Below, in pieces: positions 1 through 11,829 of a DNA stretch of 64,000 bases. The notes beneath the pieces were generated by a model that was given only the letters and a program-made list of their open reading frames with translations, did not search any database and was not told where the DNA came from. Where the stretch lies: NCBI GenBank assembly GCA_013350335.1, contig CM023536.1:10870207-10934206 (forward strand). The letters run 5' to 3'. Numbering within the stretch: position 1 is the stretch's first letter; each line of letters begins with the position of its first letter. Both the position numbers and the translations under genes were made by a program. This DNA is from Chimonanthus salicifolius (taxonomy: Eukaryota; Streptophyta; Magnoliopsida; Laurales; Calycanthaceae).

Positions 1-2119
1 TATCTAGCTCAAATGAGTCTATCCTATGTTTATCATGAAGATGGCCCCAGTTGAATTTTTAGAAACAAATTCCAATTATCACTAGGAAAAAGTATTTTTT
101 TTTTCAAATATACAATAAAATTAATATTTTTTCTCCCAGGAATGACTCGTTTGTAACACCAACATGATAGCTATTAATACAAATTTTAATAATTTGACGG
201 ATGACATTTTCTCTTATAAATAAAAAAATGTATTCTCTAGGTCTATTTTATAAAAATTATATTTTCTTGATATAAACTTTTTTTTAATATAAAATTTTCA
301 TTTTCAAAATTGCCTCTTACATAGAATGGGTTAAAATTTTGTTCTGAACCACGTTTAGAGATTTTTATTTAATATAATAAATAGATATCAGAATATACCA
401 CTTATTAATCTATTGATAAAATTTGAACTTTCAGCAACTTTGTCATTGCAAATGCACTAATTAATTTTTTATTTTTAACGTCTGAAATATCATGTATTGT
501 TAATTTTATTTTATACAAATTTATTATATTTTGCAATTTTTAATTTTAATAGAATGAAAATTAATTAAATAACTCTTTTTAAAAATTTAAACAACAAAAA
601 TACAACTAAATTCACTCTTATAAAAATATTTTCGTCATTTAACCTGACGTGGCGTGATCCAGTGGGTCGACCTTTTCTCTCTGTCCTCCTCTCGCTCTCT
701 TTCCCAACTTCTCTGGTAAAAATCGGTGGTAGCCTTAACAGCGTGTGAAGGTCAAGAAAATCCGAAGACTGGTCCCCCCTCACCCCCAAGAAAAATATGG
801 TCAAATTTAGAAATTTCTTTTAAAAGAGTACACCATTTGAGAAAATAGGGGAAATTATTACCCCTGTTTCCTCTTTGTGTTGCTTTTATCGTGACTCAGA
901 CAATTATTGTTAAAAATAACATCGAAGATGGTTGGTTGTCTGTTGTCCTCATTGAAGTTGTTCACGTGTGACAGTCCAGGCGTCATGGTTGAACATGAAC
1001 CATGGTCTCTAGTTCATTTAAAATCTACAATAATCCTTATTTATTTTATTTTTCTCTACTTCTTTTTCTCTAAAACCAGCATTTTTCTTCCATTACTAAT
1101 ATAGCATTGTAGGTGTAATGTGATTTTCAATTTTTTTCTTAAAATTTTAATATTTAGTTTTAATTTTAACAATTATCATGTTTTTATAATGTTATGTTAA
1201 CTTCAAGGTTCAAACAATGTAAAACTAGTTAAACTTAATTAGACGAATCTATTTTATAAAGTGTTCAATCAATAATCAATAATCACAAAGTCTTCAGTTA
1301 AATTTATATCTATATTTAAATCATAGTATAAGATAGACGCGAAAGACATTTGTTGTTCAAAATGGAGTCATTCTTTTCACTTGTTATTTTTGTTTATATC
1401 ATAACTAATATTTCACTAACATACAAAAAGGCCATCCATCCTAACACGAGATTTTTTTTATTAGGAGACACGGATTTTAAAAATTTCATGTGAAAAGTCC
1501 ATTTTACCCTTCACCCTTCTGTATTCCTTTAAGAAACGAATGTCAAACGGTGTATCGATAATTTCAAGTGGTGCACCGCTCATGCTAAAATGGAGACTAT
1601 CAGTTGAGCTACACTCATTTCAACTGCTAAGGTTAATATTAAACAATTAGTAGAAACTTTAAACCTATGTCAATCAACAGTCAATCATGTTGTATTGGTA
1701 TGCAAAAGTTTAATTAGTTCAATTTGCATAATTTTGAATTTTTGGCGAGCATATAATTTTAATTTTGATCTTTGAGGGATGAAATGTGATGATTTTTACA
1801 TAAAAATGATAATAAAAACTAAATTAGAAAAAATTGCACTACCTGTAACTTTAGAGAAATTGAGTCTAATTTTTTTAATACTATAACATAAGCTGAAGAC
1901 AATTCAATTTTGATCTTTGAGGGACGAAATGTGATGATTTTTACATTAAAAAAATGATAATAAAAACTAAAACAGAAAAACTTGCACTACATGTAACTTT
2001 TGAGAAATTGAGTCTAATTTTTTAAGACTATAACATAAGCTGAAGATAATTCAATTTTGTGATTTTAATTTTTGAGAAATGAAATAAAATTGCTTGTAAG
2101 TTACTGAGGTAAAAAGAGA
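1..2119. repeat. AT-rich duplicated block, left edge of window
   Basis: No gene is visible. From about 1260 to 2119 the sequence recurs with small differences near 11430-12190, 19250-20580 and 44060-45080, so it is one copy of a locally duplicated block. Bases 1-1260 are AT-rich and mostly unique here. A less AT-rich patch at 640-790 has no convincing exon structure on either strand. Confidence 0.6.
1760..2050. repeat. Two tandem copies of a ~145-bp unit
   Basis: The string ATTTTGATCTTTGAGGGA starts one unit near 1764 and a second near 1907. Both units run through the same GATGATTTTTACAT, TGCACTAC and CATAAGCTGAAGA landmarks. The paralogous block near 12040 has one unit; those near 20220 and 44457 have two. 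Confidence 0.75.
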
Positions 2120-3638
2120 GAAAATGTCACGCTCCGACCTGAAAGGTGGGCCCGGAACGTGACTGATTTTTTTTTTTTTTGAAAACTAAACTCGAGAATA
2201 CTAACTGGGCCGGATCAACAGTTAGGCCCAAAGGTCATATATGATCTCAACATGTGGACTCAAACATATACCATAAGTCTACCCCAAACAAGACACAAAC
2301 ATCAACACATAAATCCAACAACGATTTATTATTACAACATCAAAGTAACTACGGAACACATGGTAGTTCAATACATCACATTAACGCAAACTAAGTACCA
2401 CACACGGTACTTTACATAAGCAAATGGTTCCAAGAACCAAAAAACAAAGATAAGGGAATTCCCCTCAGTGGGAATCCCAAAGCAACGTCGCAGCTTATCC
2501 ATCCTAAGCTTCAAACAGAGAGTTCTCCTCCTCGGGCATATCTCCTGAAAGGTGAGTGGGGTGAGCTAACTAGCCCAGTGAAGGAAATATAACGGTACAA
2601 TCTAATGAAACACCAGGTTAGTAAATAATCAACAGTTGCAATATAATATCTCATGCTTGACAATAAATTCTCAATATCAAGTATAATCTCATCATCATAT
2701 ATGTTCTCATTATCTTTTCCATTACTGTTGTTATCCAACGCAATGCCTATATACTACGCTGAGACCATCGTATTAAGTCCCGATACGGTTAAAATACATC
2801 ATTGAAGTACATCTCAGGCCCTCATATGGCCGATACTGACACTTCTCAAGTCAGCAACTGTCGACACCCCTGGTCCAGTAGATGTAAGCCATCTCGCACA
2901 TATGGCCGATATTGGTTCAATAGTCAAGGGCATGTGGAAGCAGTATTACATATCTCATATGATCAACATCATAAGCATTCACAATTATCATAAGCACTTC
3001 TTACAACAGTGCATCATGTCTAGGCACATGGGTGGGTTCATCAACTTGAAACCACTCATTGCTCAAAATCCATCTCAATAAAATCTGATTACACCTACTG
3101 CAAAGTTAAGTTCACTCACCGAATGTAACACCCCGGATTTTCAAGTTATTTAAATATATGAAAATTACCCATTGAATTTGTGAATTATTAAGTATGGATC
3201 TTAGATGGGTAAAGGGTTGGATCATTGCCCAATCAAGACCCAACGGTTTTGGTAAATGGTTGCAAATAGAATTAAATGGGGATTAAATAAATTAGCTATA
3301 CATCATGTCTTAGCCGAATATGGGGTATGCAAATCCATGATTACGCGCATAAAGGGATCATGGAAAGATTTTAGGAATGAGATAGATTATTTATGGCCGT
3401 GTGTGACATTGCATATCTATGATATGCGCATATGCTAGAATATCTTAAACAAGGGAAATTGGTAATTAAAGGACCCTCCCAAAGTGGGAAGCAAGGGGGC
3501 ACACGACACTAAGCAATTGCCATCTTGGTACCTTCTAAATAGAGGACCGATTGGAGATTAAAGGAAGCAAGGGGCGCACAGCCCTAAGGGGGAATTGTTA
3601 TCTTAAGCACCTTCTAAGTTGGGACCAAGGGAAGGTTT

Positions 3639-3646
3639 TATAAAAG
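3639..3646 (+). promoter_or_regulatory. TATA box of the nested LTR
   Basis: TATAAAAG lies about 515 bp inside the LTR and is followed within about 60 bp by a C/T-rich leader, the usual U3/R arrangement. Transcription would start about 30 bp downstream. Confidence 0.5.
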
Positions 3647-3867
3647 AAATACATAGCAAAGGCGCACGGCACATACACATTCATAGCCGAATTTTCTCTC
3701 TTTCTCTCAAGTTCCCATTCTAGGCATTATCAAAGGAAGAGAAGGCAGCTAGCAAGAGGGAAAGATCAAGAAGGAAAAGGATTAGAAGAGCAAGAACAAC
3801 TGAGAGAAAATCGGAGGAGTCGCGGAACTGGTAAGTGGTTTTAATATTTTTGTTTAAAAATAAAGAA

Positions 3868-4848
3868 CCATAGGGTTCGGCCATGGTGTATGGCTGAACC
3901 CCATGGAAGAGAATTGGGTGATGAATATGGTAATTTTAATGGAATGATGAACCATAGCGTTCGGCCATGGTGCATGGCCGAACCCCATGGAAATAAATGG
4001 ATTATTTAATGGACGAACATTGGGTTTGTTGGTAATGGTATATGATTTTTGAAGGAATTAAATGGAGACCATGGAAAAATATAGATGAACTTAATTTGGT
4101 GATTTTTAATGGAGGTTTAGAAGAATGAAAACCTTGGACGGTTAGGATGTTTTAATTAGATTTAAAAGAGGGAATGTGGAACCATAGGGTTCGGCCATGC
4201 ATATGGCCGAACACCATGGAAAGACATGGTTATTTTATGGGTTGGAAACCATGGAAGGACTATGGTGAATTTTAATGGATGTTTGAATGAATATCGAGGT
4301 TTAATAAAAAGGAATTGATGGACCATAGGGTTCGGCCATGTTGTATGGCCGAACTCCATGAGAGTTGGTTGGTAAAGGTTTATGATTTTAAAGGGTTTAA
4401 ATGGAGAAACATTGGTTATGTTTTAATGAATGATAATTTTGTAAATATTGCCTAAAAGTGAAATATTATGGGTTCGGCCATGGTATATGGCCGAACCCCA
4501 TGAACTTGTTAATGGGCCATTTTGGGTCTTTCTGTAATTTAAAATGGTTCACCAAACCAAGGGATGAAGGGAAGGATTATGTGTTTTGTTTATGTTATTG
4601 GTTATGAAAAGGAATAACGACAATGTTGTATAACTAAATTAAATGGACCATGGGTTCGGCCATGTTGTATGGCCGAACCCCATGGGGAAGGTTTGACGGA
4701 CTTAGGGTTTATGTTTGTTGGATTAATTAAAATGAACAGCCATAGATTAAGCAATGGCATGGGTGTGGACTTAATTGAATAAATGAGCAAAAAGGAAACT
4801 AAAACAAAAAGGGTGAGGTTCGGCCAAGGTGTATGGCCGAACCCCACA
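3868..4848. repeat. Seven spaced GGTTCGGCCAT/ATGGCCGAACC hairpin repeats
   Basis: Near-identical palindromes occur at about 3868, 3950, 4179, 4321, 4470, 4645 and 4815. Each has the stem GGTTCGGCCAT paired with ATGGCCGAACC around a 4-5 base loop, usually followed by CCATGG. The spacing varies from about 80 to 230 bp. They sit downstream of the LTR TATA box, so they would be in any transcript of this LTR. Confidence 0.85.
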
Positions 4849-5182
4849 AGTTTGGTTTATGGACTTAGAAATTATTGTAAATCAAGTGGGACTTGGTTTT
4901 AATTAATTGTTATATTATAAGGTAACGGGACCTCACAAGGTGTGTACGATCGTGAGTGGTTACCAGACGAAAGACACAAGGACACTTAGTGGTCTTTGGT
5001 AGGATTCATACCTCATTGAAACAATGGATATGTATTATGTACTTATGATGATTTTATTTCATGTTTGATAAGTTATTTTGGTATCGATCAATATGTTTCA
5101 ATTATGGAGTTTTAAATGCTATAATTTGTATTTCTATATAACATGTTGGCATTTGCATCTCATATAGGCATGGGAGGGATGA

Positions 5183-5480
5183 ATGGTAACCGGAGACCCA
5201 CACTCCGTCAGGTCGTCCGTAAAACACTTGTGGGGGATACCTTGATGAGGAACATTCCATCAAGAGAATACTATGTATGAAATGTAATCGGAGACCCACA
5301 CTCCATCGGGGCGTCAGTAAAACACTCGTGGGGGATACCTTGATGAGGAGTTTTCCATCAAGATGATACTATGTATGAAATGTAACTGGAGATCCACACT
5401 CCGTTGGGGCGTCCGTAAAACAATCGTGGATGATACCTTGATGAGAAGCTTTCCATGAAGAGGTCACTATGTGTCTGTGA
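5183..5480. repeat. Three ~100-bp tandem repeats in the nested LTR
   Basis: Units start near 5183, 5283 and 5383. Each carries GGAGACCCACACTCC, then GTCCGTAAAACA, then GGATACCTTGATGAGGA. The third copy is the most diverged. Confidence 0.8.
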
Positions 5481-6551
5481 TGGGTGAGACTCATTGCATA
5501 TGATAGCATGGCATGGCATTAAATCGACGTGATTATCATCTTTATTATCATGCAAGGTTTTCTAGTTTTTATCTATATGATTGGATCTCTATTATCATAC
5601 ACTATTTTGGATACGATGCTTTACAAGTATAATATGATATATTATATCTGGATTTTATATACTAACCCATGTGTTAACCCTAATTGGAATACATACTGGG
5701 CACGTTGTTCTAACGCCCTACTTCTACCCTAGTGGATAATACAGGAAACGAGGGGAATGATGAACGCGAAATGGACCATGCGTAGGAGCTTGGATGATTT
5801 AGTTTATATTTTGATTAAGTTACTTATGGACTTGTATTTGGGTAACTAGTCTTCAGACATGTAATAATTTAGGTGGTTGGATGTTTATTTGGATAATTGA
5901 GTTAACTTTAATTATGAATACATACTTGATGTACTTTGCTATCTGAAATGGAATAGAACTTGTTTTATTATAATTCCACATGTTTTAACTTTAATTCCGC
6001 ATGTTGATATTTTATGTGTGAACCGTTTTCATGGACTTAGTCCATGCACACATTGGGTTGGCCAGTTAAGGGTTGGACTTTAGAAGTTTGGACTTAGCTC
6101 GCGTCGTGACGTCCCGCTCTCTATCACTCTTTGTTTATAAAAAAAAAAAAATAGATTCTGATTTTCGGAAGAGAAAGTTAGTGAAAAAGGGCAGGGCGTT
6201 ACACCGAAAATGTGTGGTATCACCGTCTCTGTTTAACAAGCAAATAAGTGCACAATCATTAACAGGTCAACATACTTAGCATCAAATGCATACACGCAAG
6301 TAGTATTTCAAAATCATACTTGTTTTCCCAAAAATCTCCAAGGCAAATGAAATTGAGTCTCCTACTTGGTTTCTAACCATTTTAAGTTATAATAATCCAC
6401 AATATAGAAATAATAAGGTGCTCAGTCCAAAAGTCATATTGTCTTCTAGGCATGACCAGATTGACTTATTGAGTTAGGTCTAGATACTCAGGTTACTTCT
6501 CGGTTGTCTTCTGAATAGGACCAGATTTGACATGTTGAGTAAGCCCTCGAG

Positions 6552-6634
6552 GTCACTCAGTGCCCGACAAATATAGCGCCGGCCTGGAAGTAAAGTCACT
6601 CAGTGCCCGACAAATAGAGTCGGCCTGAAAGTGA
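6552..6634. repeat. 43-bp direct duplication in the outer LTR
   Basis: GTCACTCAGTGCCCGACAAA is repeated at 6552 and 6595 with similar GGCCTG..AAGT tails. Further right, 6925-7110 carries several TCGGATCGTCCGAAGG-like words, another short-repeat cluster in the same LTR. Confidence 0.7.
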
Positions 6635-8422
6635 ATACAATAATAGATACACTATAGTGTTAAGAGAAGAGGGTTAGTACATTTTTAATTTATTAAAGCC
6701 GTAAATATTACATGCATCAATAATCAAACAAGATTTTACACTAAAATAATTGGGTCCCTCGGAACAAGCCTCGAAACCAGGTACTGTGATTTCGGATCAT
6801 CCGAACTACTGCCTAAGCTAGTCACAGACTCCGGAACTTGGGTCTGGCTTCGGACTGTACGAAGATCAGGTCTCGGATCGTCCGAAGGTCCTTCCGAACC
6901 GAAAAAATCAGAAAAAGGGGCTCGGTGGGTCTGTGTGTATCGGATCATGCCGAGTGAAATTCGGATCGTCCAAGAGGGGTTCGGTCCTTTAGAACAGGGC
7001 TCGAAACGTCCGGCAGAGTGGCTAGCCTCTGGCCGCTTCGGTACTTCGAGCCGAAGCTTGGAACGTCCGAAGGGCTAACTTCGGATCGTCCGAAGGGGGT
7101 TACCCTCGGACCGACTGAGAGTCGTGTTCCTTCTCTGTCTGCAACAGTAGACAGTAACGGGTAGAGACACATGAAATACGAATCCAGAAACAGTGGGTTT
7201 CCTGGATTCGATTTTCACATCCAACCAGTCGATGGACTCCTCAGTGAGTCCTCTTTCCATAGGGAGTGGTCTGAACCTTTAAAACTTAATAGGCCATCAG
7301 ATTTTAACACCAAAACCATACTGGTACAAGAAATTCCACATTTTTCCTTAAGCTTCAAAACATTTTACTCACTCCAAACTTAACCAAATTCGTTTTTTCT
7401 TGATTCTAAACCGATTGAAATTTAAAGAGGAACATAGTGGTTACCTTCACTTGAGTTCTTGGGTTGAAAAATCCAACTTTTGAATATTCCTCCTTCTAAG
7501 CTACGGTTGATAAAACTGGGAAAAAAAAAAAACAGAGGCAAGGGATCGTCTGGTTTGGTTTCAGCTGAGACTAAGACTGAGAGAAGATAAGTTTGGGAGG
7601 AAAATCAGCTGGGGATTTGAGTGATCTTATAGAGATCAATGAGCAATCGGTGAAAGCTGGGTGGGAGTTGCATGCAGCTGCTGTTGACGTCCCTAACAGT
7701 AACCGCACTGTTTGGGCGTCGGTTGCAAATAAGTCCTCCAACGCTTTCAGTTTTGCAAAAAGGCCCCTATTTTAATAAAAATGGATTTTCAACTAAAAAT
7801 ACTACTTTTAAAACTGAAATAAATTTAATCCAACTTGACAGATAAGTTGGGTTTTAAAAACTCTAATCACCATAAAAATTTGGAGATTTAAAACTCATCA
7901 AAAACTATAGATTTAATTAAAAACCATAATTTAATACTATTTACTTAATTTAACTTGTGTTAAATAAAATGATTTAGATTCCTCATTTTTGGGGTTTGAA
8001 AAAATAAACTAGACCATAGTAAAATGGTCTAACGTACTATACTTGTTTCAAAAATTATCTCATTTTCAAAACCATTTAAAAATATTTATTTCTCCCTTTC
8101 GGGGTTTTGACTGGCGGTTTTAAATACTATTTTCTGAAAATAAAATTATTTTAAAATCAGAAATAGAAATCCTTGATTAAGGAGAATAATATCATCCAAA
8201 TAATAATTACATAATAACATAATTAATAAAATAATAACAACAAGCAGTAAATTACCATTTTGCCCCTCCAGCTGAACGAGCTTGATCAGTGAGCTTTCGA
8301 GCTCAGATTGGGCCACACCTGGGCTTTTCACAAAGCCCTAACCGTAAACTTCGAGATTAAATGGTCTAAGTAAGATTTATTAAGCTAAACTCGCCTAATT
8401 TGGGTCAGGGTATTACAAAAAA

Positions 8423-10530
8423 CCTAAAACAAAATGGAAAAATTTTATATATATTACTTGGTAATCACATTTACGCCGTTCTTCTATTCATTTAATTTAA
8501 GACAAATATCTAAGAATGGTCATTTAATTTTAATTAATTTTAAGCGTCATTGACTTTCAATTAAACTCAAATCTTATATAACATAAGCTGAAGACAACAA
8601 ACTGCTCACTACATTTTTAAATAGACAAGTTTTAGATCAGGGGTTTAAGAAATGCTCTATACATGTATCTTCTTATATTAGTGATATGTGATACCACTTA
8701 TATCAGCAATTAAAAAGGAAATACATGACAAGTTGGGATTTTTTTTTTTAATTTTCTTTTAAAAATAATACAATAGTAGAAAATAGAGAAAAAAAAATGA
8801 AAACCCTATTTTGTACATATTTTGATTAAAAATGTTATTTTTTTGTAGAATATCAATTCGTTAAAATTGTGAGAGCTTTTAAAATTGAATCACATTATTT
8901 TTTTAGAGTTCCATATTCATGTTAAAATCTTCAATATCAAATGGAGTGAAAACATTAACGTTTGGAGAGCCTAAAAATTATGGGTTCTATGACTTGATTC
9001 TTGTAATTCTTTTCTGAGTATCATATTTTTAGATTAAAAGATTTAACTAAAGGACTCATCATATAGGTCAAAGTTGGGCCTCGTATAAGATACAAGAGTT
9101 TAGCAAATAAGAAATAATTTAAAGCCATGAGAATATAAAGAGCTTAAAAAACACGACTTCTAATTGGATTGAAGTGATATTATTTAGGTCACATAATCAA
9201 ATGACAACCTTTCAATGAATCCATTACGATAAAAATGAGTTAATGTTTTAATATATAAACAATCAATATTTATTTGATGGACAACTACAAATATAATGTG
9301 ATAAAAGTGTTGTAGTTTGGTCCTTACAAATTCTCTCTGTGTATATCATAGAGTGAAATATTGGCGGATACATATTATACTGACCCCATGTATTAGTCTC
9401 TTAATCTCTTGCTTTTATTTACTTTTTATTAAAGTTTGCTAAGATATATCTAGATTTTCTTGAAATCTGCTATCATCAAATGGATGGTTCTCTAGATTTA
9501 CTATGATTGGGGTGTTTCACATTTGATAGATTTCAGAAGGAGTTTTTACTTATTTCATAGGTGTTGAGTGATATGATTTACCTTTTTTTTTATTGGACAT
9601 CCCGCGGGTCCATACCTTTTAGACCCAATGACGCTTTTTCATGTACAGTTTTTCCTTTCTAATATAATTTATTTTATTTGTTACCGCTAAAGAAAAAACC
9701 CCTAGAAACCCATAAAAGGAGAAATAAGACCTTTGGGATATCATTCCTGATTATTTATTGAAGCATGAAAACTTCATAAAATGAGGATAGGAATTTCTCA
9801 TCACAAGCACCAATTTAACTTGAAAAAGGGCTTCATCCTGTTTAATAAGGAATTAATCTGACCTAAATAGGAACCTGATCAGAAAGGTCAGAATATTTTG
9901 ATTTTGTTGAGAGCATGAATGGAACAAATGATGTGTATTCTTTTATAGTTTATGAATAAAATTGTTGTCTTCCAACAAAAAGAAAAGAAAACACAATACT
10001 GTAGTTGAATTTAGCTCTTTGTGGACATTCTCGATCAATTGATGTAATACACCGTGTGACCCCTCTGTTGTCAAGGGGAGGGCGTGTAGACAGAGAGAGA
10101 AATTCGCTAGTAAGGGGCGATCTTGAAGTCCCGCATCGCCTAGTGCCTTAGAATCTCTCTGAGATATATGTGGATGCCTTCCCTCCTTCTAGCATGAGAT
10201 CTTTTGGGAGCAACCTTGGGTTGTCTTGCCAATGCAGAGTCATGCGGGCGTCTGTGGCTTTACAATTGATGAAAGCACTGATTGAGAGCTTACGTATTCT
10301 CATGAGATTGGATAGGTTAGAAACCTCTGTACATGCACAATATACCTGTCAAAAATCAACTTGTTTAGATGCATGCTGATGCATACTGTTTAATATTATT
10401 AGCTTTACATGACCCTTCGTAGCTTATAAATAATTTCACATTGACTTGATTTGATTGGGTGATGGTTGCTAAAAATTTTCACATTTCGATTTTGATTCAG
10501 GTTTCATGTTTGACAAGCCAGCTTCATGAC
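8423..10530. repeat. Duplicated block with LINE tail remnant and no intact gene
   Basis: It matches 45220-46730 closely, and 12240-14485 and 20760-23550 with gaps. Landmarks are CACATTTACNCCGTTCTTCTATT at 8467, AGGGGTTTAAGAAATG near 8640, a LINE 3' remnant near 9500-9700 ending in an A-rich stretch, and the segment around 10030-10400 that includes AAGTCCCGCATCGCC. The last segment looks retroelement-derived, but I could not define its ends. No reading frame is conserved between copies. Confidence 0.65.
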
Positions 10531-11428
10531 ATACTAACAATTTTATGAGAATTCATATTTTTTATTAAATCTATCTAATAAAAATAATAAAAATAAAATT
10601 TTATGAAGCATAATTGTCAAAATATCTTATTGTTAAGGGGTGATTCTATCGAAATTTCGATAAGGTCTCGAAACTCCGAAAGAGTTTGAGGTTTATGATA
10701 ATATCTTTCGTATTAATTAGAAATTTATTCTGTTGGAAGTTTATTTTAAAAATGTGTCAACATTTTCAACATAATGCATTTGGATAAGGGGTAAATTTTA
10801 CGGGGGTTACCTAGGGTTATCCTTGAGTAGGGGTAACTGTAAGCAGGGGTAATCTGACATATTAACAATTTTATAAGAATTAATAATTTTTATTAAATTC
10901 ATATAATATAAAAAAAAATGATGAAACATAATTGTCAAAATGTCCTATTTTTAAGGGGTGATTCTATCCAAATTTCTATAGGGTATCAAAACTCTGAAAG
11001 AGTTTGAGGTTATACTAATCTCTTTTGGGTAATTAGCAATTTATTCTGTTGGAAGTTTATTTTAAAAATGTGTCAATATGAGGGGTAAATTTTAAGGGGG
11101 TTACCTTTGAGTAGGGATAACTTTAAATAGGGGTAACCTGACATGTTAATAATTTGATGAGAATTAATATTTTTATTAAATTCATATAATACAAAAATAA
11201 AAATTATAAATATTTATGAAGATATATGTTGATATTTTTTATTCATTTATTGAGATTTATAAAAATAATATAAAAAAATTCTTTATTTTTTTTTTAATGT
11301 TAGAATGCAAGTGTTCATTTTAAATTATACTTATGAAAAATAAAAAATAAGATAAGGGTAATCTCAGTTCAAGAGTCACCCCCACTCAATAGTGACTCCT
11401 ACTTGGTGTAACCCCTCTAAAATTTACC
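10531..11428. repeat. ~300-bp tandem-repeat element with GGGGTAAATTTTA ends
   Basis: Two and a half units, at about 10551-10872, 10873-11155 and 11156-11250, share TTCTGTTGGAAGTTTATTTT, GGGGTGATTCTATC and GAGTAGGGGTAAC. The right end (11375-11428) carries the inverse of GGGGTAAATTTTA plus GGGGTTAC, which also occurs near 10787 and 11084. The paralogous sequence near 46715 lacks all of it. It may be an inserted element of unknown class; I found no clear target duplication. Confidence 0.6.
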
Positions 11429-11502
11429 CCTTTTCACTTATTATTTATATTTATTTCTTGACTAATATTTCACTAACATATAATTTGCTCTCTGCCTCCC
11501 CT

Positions 11503-11527
11503 CCCCCCCCCCCCCCCCCCCCCCCCC
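11503..11527 (+). repeat. 25-base C homopolymer
   Basis: An uninterrupted run of 25 C residues, exceptional in this AT-rich sequence. The minus strand is a G25 tract. It directly precedes a GC-rich gene fragment. Confidence 0.95.
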
Positions 11528-11811
11528 ACGTCTCTTCTCTGTTGACGCCGCAGCTAGAAGCCAACGCCGTCGCCGCGGCAGCCCATCGTCCATTGTTCGC
11601 CACCGTCCCATCAGGGACGTCTCCAGCAGGTACTTTTATTCTTTTTATTTATTTATTTATTTATTATTTACTTGATTTAATTACTGATAATTACTATAAA
11701 AAAGAGCATTTTTCTTTTCTTCTTCTTTCGCTGTTTCCTAATTTAACAGGTTTGGATCAACTAATTACTGAATCTCAAATGGCTCAAATAGTAAGAATTC
11801 AATGTTGCTAA
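11528..11811 (+). pseudogene. Gene fragment: GC-rich exon, 120-bp intron, short terminal exon
   Basis: A GC-rich exon-like stretch ends at 11629 in CCAGCAG followed by GTACTT, a good plant donor. A T-rich intron ends at 11749 in TTTAACAG. Joining 11629 to 11750 keeps one frame open: it reads ...SGTSPAG and then LDQLITESQMAQIV... to a TAA at 11809-11811. The intron is 120 bp, typical for plants. Upstream, the frame runs through the C25 tract as polyproline and has no ATG, so the true 5' end is missing or unrecognised. I do not recognise the product. It could be a captured 5' gene piece or a small unannotated gene; a fragment is more likely, because the flanks are repeat blocks. Confidence 0.4.
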
Positions 11812-11829
11812 GAGCATGGAAAATCTATC

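Larger units (their letters stand above)
3124..6203 (+). mobile_element. Nested 3.08-kb solo LTR with perfect CCGAA target duplication
   Basis: It starts TGTAACACCCCGG at 3124 and ends GGGCGTTACA at 6203. CCGAA stands at both 3119-3123 and 6204-6208, an exact 5-bp duplication. It contains a TATA box, a C/T-rich stretch with GAGAGAAAA, a cluster of seven palindromes and three 100-bp tandem repeats, and no coding domain. Long LTRs beginning TGTAACACCC are common in plant Ty3 elements, but lineage assignment would need a full-length relative. It is oriented opposite to the LTR that hosts it. Confidence 0.85.
2125..8417 (-). mobile_element. Solo LTR (minus strand) interrupted by a second solo LTR
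   Basis: Read on the minus strand it begins TGTAATACCCTGACC at 8417 and ends GGTCGGAGCGTGACA at 2125, the TG..CA ends of a plant LTR. The flanks are GAAAA (2120-2124) and AAAAA (8418-8422), a 5-bp target duplication with one mismatch. The unoccupied paralogous site is at 31697-31714, where GAGAGAAAA runs straight into CCTAAAAC. Without the nested element and its duplication the LTR is about 3.2 kb. No gag or pol is present, so it is best read as a solo LTR. A CTATAAG at about 7626-7633 (minus) is a possible TATA box. The Ty3 lineage is inferred only from the long LTR and the style of its ends. Confidence 0.8.

Noticed and set aside
565..1104. Small frames at the left edge (565-804 minus, 907-1104 plus)
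   Set aside because: No ATG start for the first, no domain or splice support for either. The GC-richer patch at 640-790 was inspected for exon boundaries without success.
4162..4847. Minus-strand small frames with GHTxWPNPM words
   Set aside because: They are translations of the palindromic LTR repeats.
3868..5480. CRISPR-like array (regularly spaced palindromic repeats)
   Set aside because: Spacing is irregular, repeats are diverged, the context is a plant LTR with a target duplication, and no cas genes exist.
10170..10379. Small frames beginning MDAFPPSS (10170) and MDPFPPSS (46334) and antisense ones at 23257 and 46312
   Set aside because: Frame length and content change between paralogous blocks through small indels; no codon-level conservation.
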